Below the pieces are notes generated by a model, which was not told the origin of the DNA, made no database searches, and saw only the letters and a list, made by a program, of their open reading frames with translations. A stretch of DNA of 64,000 nt from Amphirosellinia nigrospora (lineage: Eukaryota; Ascomycota; Sordariomycetes; Xylariales; Xylariaceae): contig SCHM01000001.1 of assembly GCA_004123355.1 (NCBI GenBank), forward strand, positions 7,884,193 through 7,948,192. The letters are read 5' to 3'. The translations under genes and the position numbers were made by a program. Below, piece after piece: positions 23,574 to 33,544 of the stretch; positions within the stretch are counted from its first letter, which is position 1, and every line of letters starts with the position of its first letter.

Positions 23574-24573
23574 TCCTTGCAGACAAGCCACGGCGAAATT
23601 TAAGCAGCCCCTCCCTATTCGGTCTTTGAGGTAGTCTATAGCCTTCAATATTTAGCATCTTTTTACCGTTTGTCGGTGCTTGGTATCATCTCTGCCATGA
23701 ATGACTGTTCCCTCCTCTCAACGTATATACTCCAGTACTGGCGTAGGAACACTCAGGATATCTTGTCACCGAAATCATTAGCCGAGATCGGAGTAAGTAA
23801 TATGATATAGAATACAAGCTATTCTATTTCTTTCTCTCGGTCCACTTACTATTCCGCGGTAAGACCTACATAGTACCTCCCTGATACCGCACCAAATAAC
23901 ACCCCTTTCAACATCATACTTATTAGTGCCGTGCTTTAGTGTATCATAGCGCACATGCAAAGGCGCGACTATTTGGTTAGGTAGGCATCCGTTAAACCTT
24001 GCTGCCGGGCTGTGGAGAGGAGCGGGGGGCGCAAGACCGGGGTATTCCGCTGTGGCCCTTTCAGGTGGACAAGGGCAATGCGACGCTGATCCACATGGGG
24101 ATTGCTTTTCTTTCCCAATCTGGAAGCGAGAGAAAGCATAGCAGCTGGAAGCTGAATATAGGTACCCGGGACATACGTGTACCAATCCAGCGGATAGAAC
24201 GCAACGTTCCGAAATTGCTTGGCACGCGAGTAGGGCTGGTACTGTCGGGTACAGTGACAGTTGCATACTTGGTAGTAATGCATCAACACTTCAGTATAGC
24301 ACACTACCCTGCAGTATTAAACGCACTGTGGATTGTGTTGATGTCTGTTTACTACCTACTGTGAGACGCACGGAGGCGTGAATGTTGGTTCAAGGAGTGA
24401 AAACCATACTAGTATCTCAACATTTATTTTCAGATGAGATATTAAGCATGAGAAATCGTCAACTTGTCTGGTTGTTCTACGCATCTATCTCTATCTTTTC
24501 TTTCTGGCAGCCCGTTGTACAACTCAATCCCCCCGTCTCGATCATATCTTAATATTTGCCCTGCCTTGATAAC
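23574..24573. other. Intergenic, no gene recognised
   Basis: About 1 kb between two plus-strand genes. Open frames on both strands (for example 23778-24266 minus) show no family resemblance. It probably holds the 3' UTR of the reductase and the promoter of the aminotransferase-like gene. Confidence 0.4.
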
Positions 24574-26170
24574 ATGGCTTCCTCTCAAGCTAGATCGGAT
24601 TCTCTTCTCGATCATGACTTCCATAGCGCCTGGGGAAGTGTGTATACAAATCGTAGTACCGTAGGCGACAAGGAAATCCTGCCGCTATGGCAGCAGTATG
24701 CTGTTGACAAGCCTGCGGTCGACAGAAAATACCACTCTATTCTGAGCGAGTACACGGAGCTTTTTCATAAAGTTTTTGGCGGTTACTATCCGATTTCCAT
24801 GCACGCCCACGCCACTGACTCTCTCATGCCGACGACTATTGCCAGCCTCATTCTCAATACTGCCGCTACTAGTCCGTTAGTGCTGGACTCTGAAGTCTTA
24901 AGGCTAAGGCGGACGAGAACCTGAGGAGACGGGGATGAGAGTACGCGGATTTCGCACTAAGCTTTCTGGGGTGGACCGAGACACACGTCCTCTCACCGAC
25001 GTTTGTGGTCTCTGATAACATCTACGGTGCTGGATATGGACCTCTCGTGAGTATTGATTTGTGAAATACTGCGCATAGGTTGCTAATAAGTGATTGGGGG
25101 CACAGGCGCATGCATCCAAAGAATGGGAGACTAGTGCGATAGCTGCTGGCCCAAAGCCAATTGTGGTGAATATGAGAGAAGCAGACGAAGCGACGTTGAA
25201 TGCCCAATTCGCCGATGCTAAGTCAAAAGGTGCCATTGCGGTAGTCTTCGACATGGTCAGCACTGAAGATGGACTTGTTTTTACTCCTGAAAAGTTTGGC
25301 ATGGTCAAGGCGTGCTGCGCTCGGAACCGGTTGCTGCTAGGTGTGTATAAACCCTCCCATGCCCGATCCCCTAGCCTCATTGTTTCGTATGATCCAGCAA
25401 GTTCTGTGATGTAGACTTAGATACCTCGACTGACATATTTCTACGCACGCAGTGGATGAGACAATGACAGCAATGCGATGCGGAGCTCCTTTTTCTTTTC
25501 AGAGACCTGAGTATGCACGTGAAGGAGTAGAGTACCAGCCCGATCTTGTCATCTTCGGGAAAGGTATTGGCGTGAGCGGTATCGCGATAAGTTTTGAAGG
25601 CGTAACGACCAAGGGCCTCACATATACCAAACACGAGGACATTCGCCAGACAATACGCTATTGGCGTGCCCTTGTGAGCCGACCGATTAGACTACCCATC
25701 CTTCTTGAAGCGCTCAGTATCCTACGTGCATCAGTAGAGGAAAACTGGCCGGAGGAGAGCGAGCGAATCGGAGAAGCTATTCGCGATGTGCTAGGCGAGT
25801 GGATCCTAGTACGAAGGTACCGGGTGCCGTCCAGGGCTTAGGGGCGGTAATCGCTATAGATAGGAATATCGCTTTGCGGTATCGTGTCATGTGTGCGATC
25901 CGGCGCCGTAGCCCTTGGGCTCGATTACTTCCGAAGCTAAGCAGCACCTCTGCCGATCGGGAGGGCCTGATGAGACAAGTCTTCGGGCAGGAAAGCAAGG
26001 AGCAGAGACAGCTCCTTAGTCAAGAAGCGGAAAAAAGCAACGCAATCCCTCTGTGGTGCTTCGTATGCGGCATAGAATCTACGGAGAAGGATTGGTGCCG
26101 AAAATGTTACTTATCCTCTTGCAACAATGAGGTGTGCGTGGCGGCGTTTCATAGACATGCATGTGTATAG
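24574..26170 (+). CDS. Class III aminotransferase-like PLP protein with C-terminal Cys/His cluster
   Basis: Starts MASSQARSDSLLDHDFHSAW. Segments of a fold-type I PLP enzyme follow: AHASKEWETSAIAAGPKPIV, the core VDETMTAMRCGAPFSF, and PDLVIFGKGIGVSGIAISFE, where the Lys of FGKGIG is the expected cofactor-binding residue. Then come RLLPKLSSTSADREGLMRQV and a tail with CFVC, CRKC, and further Cys and His up to HRHACV, similar to a MYND-type zinc cluster. Introns are seen at about 25048-25106 and 25342-25452. A base is missing near 24901, an in-frame TGA lies near 24950, and one G is missing near 25803 (TGGGATCC expected, TGGATCC found). Substrate is unknown. The tail is in the same frame as the end of the aminotransferase fold. 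Confidence 0.6.
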
Positions 26171-26362
26171 AATAGATACTTAGATATAGAGATATCAATT
26201 GATGATGTACTTGACTGGACAACTTGAAATCGTAACTCGTCTAAATACTGAAGAGTTTTCATGGCAATCATTGCAGAGTGATGGTAAGGAAAATATGGAG
26301 TCAATGAAATAATGAATTTTCGCTTCTTGTGAAGCATACACAGGTGAAAAAGTCAGCTCGCT

Positions 26363-29300
26363 TTACGACACTCTCGCTGTATCCTGATAGGTATTCGCCG
26401 TGATCTCCCTCGCCATAGCCGGCTCTACACGCGACGGTGTACTGTAGTAGTGCACGTGTGTGACGCTCTTCTTGATTTCCCTGCTGTAAGACTGAACCTT
26501 CTGTCCATCAACATAGATGTCGAACTCTCCATCCTTAATGTCGATTCTAATCTTAGGGCTGCTACTAAACCAAGGGCTTGGCGCGAACTCTTTGATCAGG
26601 TTGTAGCCTTTCCCAGCCAGCTTATGATTGCACTGCACTACTCTGCGCTGACTCTTGATGACCATGGAAAGAAGAATATCATAGTTCTCCGTGTCAAGCG
26701 GATCTGCCGTACTAGCCGGATCCCAGTTAAGGAGCGCTATGCCGGTTCCGTAGTCACGAGCTGGCTTATTCAGGTTCATCGATGGCGACTTGAAGACTAT
26801 AGAGCCTCCTGCTGATACTGTCTCTGAGAGCTTATTGATCTTACTGACAGTTATGTTATTACTGACGACTCCCTAAATGAAATAATTAGATATAGCTCTA
26901 GTTTGGGGATAGCAAGGATCGAAATCTTACACTGGCGGTGGAGGTTCCGTTGAACCACCTGTTCCCAAGTTGGGAATCTTTTCCGGGTCCGGGAATGTTG
27001 TCGGCTTTGTAGGATTCGTACTATATGACATCTGGGTCTTGGAGACGGAAAGATCAAGATTCATGGTGTCTTTCCATTGTGCCTCGGGAATGGTAGCACC
27101 TCCAATGTCTACGATTCTCCAGTACATCCTAGCTAGGACCTTCTCCACAGTAGGGGCTCGAGGCTACTGAGCTGCTGTTGTTGAAACATTTTTAGAAGGT
27201 ACGACGTTAGAGGAATATAGGCCGTCGCTTGAATATTCTGGTCCCGTCCCTCTTTGCAATTGCTACAAACTTCTTCGCCATCTCCATTTTCTGGAGGCTG
27301 ACTAAAGTTGTAAACATTCGTAACAAAGTCTCCAGTTCGAAACGTGTTCTCGGTCTCCCCTTCAGGGCGCAAGAAGACTTCAATATTGAAGGACCGGCCA
27401 CCTAAAGCAAATCTAGAGGATATATGCATAAGCAGAGCTGAACGGTGAACGAAAATAACAAGATAAAATGGGTGTTTTACTTTGAATATTTGATGCTGAG
27501 GGCATAGTCGTACGTCCTCGCCCCGTCATCTGTGAGCTCAACTCCTGGAGGCACAGCATTCGCACTCTGAGCTAACATTAATGCTTCTTTACGAGTGACT
27601 ACAATACCCGGGGTCAGTAACTGCTAGTTATGACTGATCTTGGAGAGTTTTAGAAGCTTCCAAACACTGTCCTGCCCACAAAAAGGATGCTTGGTGCTTG
27701 AAAAGGTGCTACAACAAGAAGAAAATGGCTCCAAGAATTGCTTACTGCCATAGTTCTCATTAATCATCTTGAGCAATTCAGTAGGTGTCTCTTTACCAGA
27801 GACAAGTTCGGGATACGTGTAACCGAGTTTAAACCAGTCACGGGCATCGTCTGGCGTCCAGCTACAGCACCCAGGGTCAGCTATCGCCATTTGGAGCTCA
27901 GTTGTGAGGAATTGCAGAAGTTTCAGATACTCCTTTATCCTTAAGGGGAAATATCGTGCTCTGAAAGTTGCTAAAACAAGAAGAAATTGGTTCCGAGGCT
28001 TGCTTACTAGGTGCCGACGGTATCCTTATGAAAAGGCCTGAGAGGGGTTTTGTTGGTGATGACCGTTCCCGACCCGACTATCTTCTGGTCGAAGTAGCGC
28101 TGGATATCCGTTTCGAACCACTTATCTGGATTTAGGGACTGCCATATGGCGAACAGACGATCGATGTTACTATATCGATTCGGGTCAGTGGTAGGGTTAG
28201 GATTATCATGGAAATACACACTTACCAGTGGTGCAGCCAGAAGGTAGGATCAAAAGTAGCAACCGGAACTACAACACTATGAGTCAGTTATTGGTTTCAA
28301 GACATCATCATGTCCCAAAAAGGAAATACCTTGCCCCGAGTTATAGCCGGAGGCTAGACCCATAGCTATAGAGTACCAAGCCCCCACGACTAAGAGGGCC
28401 GTTGGGAGTGAAGCCATTCACAACTCGAGCCATATTGAAGTAGAACAGCCCTCTAAAGATTGCCAAACAGGAGGAAAATGGCTTCAAGAATAACCTACTT
28501 TGGGACATATGGCCGCCTGCACCCCTACCCAGTAGTGTATATTGTTATGGATAAATTCGATGTTTATGTCATTAGTCACGGCCGTGGTGCTTGCAGTCGC
28601 AGATGTCATGCTTTCATCTCTAGCGAGGGTAGCAAAGTGAGGGTAGTCCATTGGGTAGGTAAACAGCCGGTATACTAGCTCGGCAGCTGAGCCGTACGAC
28701 ATGTCCGTAACTGAGGAGTGTTCAGCCAGTAAAGCATCAGCTGTGTCATCGTGGACAACTCCGTTTGCCCACTTGTCCGGATCGGCACGTTCCTCATCAG
28801 TTGGACAGCGGCTGGTAGCAATGCACTCTCCGTACTGGAAATCGCAAACGTTAGGAACAACATCTAGGCAAAAGCACTGATAACAATACCTACTTCAAGA
28901 GGAGAACCACCATCGGCATTAACGACAGGTCCCACCCCGTATAGCTTCATCTTCTTATCATTAGGCATTCGAAACTGGTAAAGGGGTTCGATATCTGCAT
29001 CGTCTCGCCTCCCAATGTGATCTCAAGTGTCTTATAGCGACACATCTCGGGGATTCTGGCGTTTTGGGCCCCCCAGTCCCAAAAAGGGAGTCGCCATGTG
29101 CGAGCAGCTTCGAGGTATTTGTCTTTATAGGCTGGGTATTTAGGGATAACCTCATTCACCATAATCTCATAAAGACGTTGCTAGATATCTCACCATGAGC
29201 TAGGGTCTAGGGTTACGATTAGAGATGGGGTTAGGGTTTGTGTCCGAAAGAAGAAATGTATAGCAATGAACTATTATACCTCATAAAGCAGCATATAGGG

Positions 29301-29718
29301 CCTGTGCAGGGGGGAAATACTACCTGTAGTCAGTTATTGCCATTTAAGTTGCGGGAGTCTCAGAAGCTTCTAACAATTATTCGCATGCACACAGTAACCC
29401 TTCCTACCAATTTCCTGAGTGGTCGCGGTCTCATCCCAAGGGGCGTATGGGTAGCCATGAATACCTGTAATTATTAGGCAACGTTTGTTACTCCTTAGGG
29501 CTAGGGTTAGGATTTTACCAGCGATCTGAAAGTATGAGTCTCGTTTAGCCGGGTCGACAGCTTGCAGTCCCTTGAGAGCCAACAGGTAGAGGATGAACTG
29601 AGTCTTGTCTGTCGGGTCCTTGCTCTTACTCCATTCATCAAAATTTCGTCGAACTGGGACTTTGCCGCCGGGGCCCCGCCGTCCTGATTCCAGTGATAGG
29701 GTAATATTCGTAACTCAT
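26363..29718 (-). CDS. Tyrosinase (type 3 copper oxidase) with C-terminal galectin-like domain, multi-intron
   Basis: The start MSYEYYPITGIRT is followed by NFDEWSKSKDPTDKTQ and SYFQIAG. CuA ligands are in GIHGYPYAPW, GYCVHANN and FPPWHRPYMLLYE (one G of the Trp codon is missing). Then ARTWRLPFWDWGAQNARIPE; CuB ligands are in IHNNIHYWVG plus GHMS (one G missing from a G run near 28523) and in FDPTFWLHHCNIDRLFAIWQ. YWTPDDARDW and the tyrosinase C-terminal domain follow (LGGRSFNIEVFLRPEGETEN, VTNVYNFSQ). After a short Pro-rich linker, an exon joined through 26936-26873 encodes a lectin-like module (IRIDIKDGEFDIYVDGQKVQ, THVHYYSTP). The enzyme hydroxylates monophenols and oxidises diphenols to quinones, as in pigment formation. 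No signal peptide was seen. At least four one-base losses are needed. Confidence 0.75.
27599..27745 (-). repeat. Introner-like intron A of the tyrosinase gene
   Basis: A 147-base GT-AG intron. Its 5' end (GTAAGCAATTCTTGGAGCCA, then TTTTCTTCTTGTTGTAGCA) matches introns B and C, and its 3' part (GAAGCTTCTAAAACTC ... CTGACCCCGGGTATTGTAG) matches introns B and D. Splicing here joins NYG to ITRKEALMLAQS in frame. Confidence 0.65.
27862..28007 (-). repeat. Introner-like intron B of the tyrosinase gene
   Basis: A 146-base intron, nearly the same length as intron A. It starts GTAAGCAAGCCTCGGAACCA, then TTTCTTCTTGTTTTAGCAAC, and ends AATGGCGATAGCTGACC then CTGGGTGCTGTAG. Splicing joins GT to YWTPDDARDW in frame, which fixes both ends. 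Confidence 0.65.
28277..28498 (-). repeat. Introner-like intron C of the tyrosinase gene (long form)
   Basis: A 222-base intron between the CuB HxxxH part and VPVATFDPTFWLHH. The 5' end GTAGGTTATTCTTGAAGCCA, then TTTTCCTCCTGTTTGGCA, matches introns A and B. The 3' end CCAATAACTGACTCATAG matches intron D. It carries extra sequence in the middle. Confidence 0.6.
29320..29374 (-). repeat. Introner-like intron D of the tyrosinase gene (short form)
   Basis: A 55-base intron GTTAGAAGCTTCTGAGACTC ... AATGGCAATAACTGACTACA then GGTAG. It keeps only the 3' half shared with introns A and B. Splicing joins HANN to LFPPW in frame. Confidence 0.6.
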
Positions 29719-31086
29719 AATGGCTACTGGCTTGTGGGCGTCAAATGAGCATACGCAAAGGGGAGCGAGTAAGACAGGGAAGCGAAGGTGAAATATAGCT
29801 CGAAGTTAAGAAAATTGAGGGAGTAGTAGATTGTATAGTCACTCTCCATAGGATATATGAGGGCCTACCTAAATCTACAAGTTGGCTAACTTTACATGTG
29901 ATCAAGGTTGCATTTGTCGCCTGTAAGCTGGGTGCCCATAATGTTACCCAGCTTTCTGCATTTCAGGTGCGCGCACTTCTTGACGTCGACCTCAGAAATA
30001 CCCCTCATCAGTGCGCTGGCATCCTTTTTTGGTTTGCACGGCATTTCCTGAAAAGTCGATGCAGCTGTTCAGAAAAGTTCAAAACAGATGTCCATCCGAA
30101 ACAGTATTGAGCTGTGCATAGTATTTGGCACTGATATCATAGTAGGTCGGCTATAGCAAGCTGGTACTGAAGAGAGACTTCGAAGATGACGAAAATATAG
30201 ATGAGAAATAAGGCAGCTGAGAGAGGATCTTCATTGGCGTGACCGCATGCATTATCCAGGACCCCTGTTGTAAGTAACGTGGAGGTCTTGACAAGTACCA
30301 GTACATGGTTCCCCAACATGGCTAACGGGAGCACTAGGATGACCAATACGGGTGCTGACAGGCACGCACGTTCCCGTATGCGCCCGGATCGGCAGTTTTA
30401 CTGGGGTCTCTTCAGACTTTCCCGGGATACGGCGGAGCTGAAATGCGCCCAGACTCCGGGCTAGCTGATGACTACTGCAGACACTAGTGAATACATGCAG
30501 ACAGACACAATAGCCGATCACAACTTGGCTTTAGTATACTATGTTTCCGAGGCGGAAATTGTTGAGGATCGACATTCCGATAACCCCGGTTGCGGTTACG
30601 TCTTGGCTTGACTTACTTGGGCCCTAACTTAACTGAACTGGGTAGGGCAGAAGTGGTGGAAGAGACGGTGAACATGAATCCCCATACAGTGTTCGATACG
30701 CAAGTGCCTAGAAGGGCTCAAGAACGGCGACCCGATGTGAGTACGTACCCGTATCTCACTGCGTCTGACTTTAAGTCTACGGAATATGCTGAGACTTCAG
30801 TCAAATAGAGTGTAGCGAGATGAGGAGAAGCCGTGGCTGATTCCCGCTTGTCAGTTTAGTGTCTGCCACTAGGCCGGCTGTTGTTCTACGGGATATTGTT
30901 TATAATAGGCCTGGTTGAATATACGATATTTCAGGAGTATCTTCAGGTACGCTAACGATGAGTGCGTCATTGAGTCTCAACTATCTTTTTCATATTTACC
31001 TTCCCTCCACTTATCATCTGCTTATCTTGTGCTCTTGGTTATCATTCTGCTGAGCATAAACATCACGATAAATCATATTTGAGGTC
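29719..31086. other. Intergenic, gene-poor
   Basis: About 1.4 kb between the tyrosinase start (minus) and the NRPS relic (plus). Short open frames show no resemblance to known families. The tyrosinase promoter must lie in the first part; no TATA box was obvious. Confidence 0.4.
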
Positions 31087-33544
31087 GTGATAGTAATGGC
31101 TGACGTTCGTGACCGAGACCAGGCTCGTCTGGATCGTTCGAATTGCATCATGCCTCCTTCTAGTACAGATGCCACTTCTATCGGAAGAGACACCATCAGT
31201 GTAGATGTGGATCCTGTTGATCAACAGAATCCCGCATTTGCTCTTTCGGGGGTTTCGTTTCCAACGTTTGTAAAAGCCTGTTGGATTTTGACCCTACAGT
31301 GCTTTATTGTGGCAGACGTCATTTGCTTCAAGTACTTCGGTCCCCTCGGCCCTGATGAAGACGAGAAGTCAGAAACAAGGACACCAAATACAATAAATAA
31401 GAGTGACTCGGTTCAGTATTACACTCGAATCGATCCTGCTGAGTCAGTCTGGTCGTTTTTACAACGCCTTGATAGAAGCAAGCTGGATTCCAATGCTTCA
31501 GTTGAAGGTCATGGCATTGGTGTTGCGAACCAAAAGTCTTCTCGTCATAACTGTAACACCAGTGTCTACTTCCGAGAAGCTGAGGATGACCACAATGTCT
31601 CCAATTTTGAAGTGAGTGTGAGCATTGAGTGGATGTCACCCACAAAATTGAACATATCACTTACTTTACCCCAGACAGATGATGTTCAGCTAATAGCTGG
31701 ACCCTCACCCACATCCATTAAGCTGGTGTACAACCTCTCTCATACCAGCGTCGATATAGCAACGAGCATTCTGCGCACCTTCCAACAAATATACGTACAA
31801 GTTGGAAGCTCCTCAAGTGATAAACTTCTCCGAGAAATAGATGCATGCGCAAACTACGATAAAGAGAAGATCCAACGCTGGACAAGTATGGATCCTACAC
31901 CAGCTGAGAGTTGTTTGCACGACCTGATCCTAGAACAATGCCGTCAACGACCCAACGAGATGGCCATCTGCTCGTGGGATGGGAACTTGACGTACGATGA
32001 ATTGGACGACCTCTCCCTGCGACTTGCTAACCGACTTATGGAATTGGGTGTTGGCCCTGAAATTTTCGTGTTGAGCTGCTTCGAGAAGTCAACCTGGGCT
32101 ATCGTCGCACGCCTAGCTATTCTACGAGCTGGTGGTGCTTACATATCCGTCTTTGCAAGCGATCCTCCTGTCTATCTTGAATCCGTAATAGCTCGGACGA
32201 AGACTTGCATCTTACTGACTGATTCGTGTCACGTCGAGCGGTTCCAAGGTATAGTCCCAACTCTTCTCGAGTTATCTCCTGAATGGATACGGAGCCTTCC
32301 AGTGGGATCCCAGCCCTGTCAAACAGTTCAGCCTGACAGCGCCTGCCTGGTCCTCTTTACATCTGGTAGTACAGGCACGCCCAAAGGGATCATTTCAAAG
32401 CCACAAGGCTTATGCTTCCGCCATCAAGAACTACGCTCGAGACCTTGGCCTCGACTCCCGCACGAGGTTTTTGCAGTTTGACGATTATGCCTTCGACATA
32501 AGTAACTTGGAGTTCCTGGTCCCTCTGGTGCTCGGCGGCTGCTGTTGTGTCCCAGGTCCAATGAAGACAGTCAGCGATCTGACGCGGGAAATCAATTCAA
32601 TGGCTGCTGATACCATATTCTTAACACCCACTGTAGCTATCAAGCTAGAACCAGAGGATATCCCTAATCTCAAGACATTATGTGTTGGAGGCGAACCCCT
32701 ACCGAAGGATCTTGTCAAAAATGGGGAGATAGTGCAACTGCACTCGTCAATCAATATGGAATGGGTGAAGTCGCTATATGTTGTGCTTTGAACACAAAAC
32801 CTGATCCTGTTGGCGGCGCAAAGGTTGGACGACCCTCAACTGGGACAATATGGCTGGTTGATCCATCATCACCAAACAAGTTGATGCCTATTGGATCAGT
32901 AGGTGAAATCTTGGTTGAAGGGCCCCATCTATCACGCGGGTACCTTGACGACACTGCGACTCGGCGAACAGAAGCCGGATTCCTAAAGGCGATTCCCCCA
33001 TGGTTGCTCAAGATGCACCCGAGCAGAACCCACACACGGATATATAGGTCAGGAGACCTTGGCAGGCTCAATCACGATGGCACGATTACATATTTAGGTC
33101 GCAAGGACAGATATTGAAACTGGATGGGTGTAGGATCGATGCACTGGAAGTAGAGCACCAAGCCAAGAAATGCCTCTCGGACAACGACAATATTATTGTC
33201 GACTTGTTAGGAATTATCAACGGTCAAGACGAGCCAAGTCTAACGGCCTTGCTCTATCTCGATGAGCATCCTGACAGCACGCCCCCTATAGCGCACGCCG
33301 TACCCTATTGAAGGATGCCACGACGGACGCCTTCGCACTCGCCAAGATTGAGGATATACAAGATGCCATCGCACAAACGCTCCCGCACTACATGATGCCC
33401 ACGAGATTTGTCCTCATGTCTTTCTTGCCCCGTACAGCCAGCAAAAAGGTAGATCGAAAAAAGATTCACATGCTAGGACAGCTGTTCTACTTCTCACAGC
33501 TAGAGCATCGGCGGAAGGACGTGTCTTATGCCCAAAAAATTTGA
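31087..33544 (+). CDS. NRPS fragment: partial condensation domain plus adenylation domain, frameshifted
   Basis: The first ~260 residues resemble the C-terminal half of a condensation domain (SFPTFVKACWILTLQCFIVA; HHxxxDG is absent). The adenylation domain follows with core motifs: A3 LFTSGSTGTPKGI, A5 NQYGMGEVA, A7 YRSGDLGRL, A8 GRKDR...KLDGCRIDALEVE and A10 LPRTASKKVDRKK (the usual Gly is Lys). After A10 only about 20 residues remain, and no carrier (LGGxS) or release domain is seen. Frame breaks occur near 32402 (extra C), 32718 (one A lost from an A run), 33112 and 33310. It is probably a truncated remnant of a larger synthetase; the amino acid activated cannot be told. Neighbours show no linked biosynthetic genes besides the tyrosinase. 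Confidence 0.65.

Noticed and set aside
23778-24304. Overlapping open frames on both strands of up to 162 codons
   Set aside because: They overlap in several frames, show no domain-like pattern and look like chance in a GC-balanced spacer.
27877-27934. MAIADPGCC... read as tyrosinase coding sequence
   Set aside because: Comparison with introns A and D shows that 27862-27934 is the 3' end of introner-like intron B; splicing at 27861 restores YWTPDDARDW in frame.
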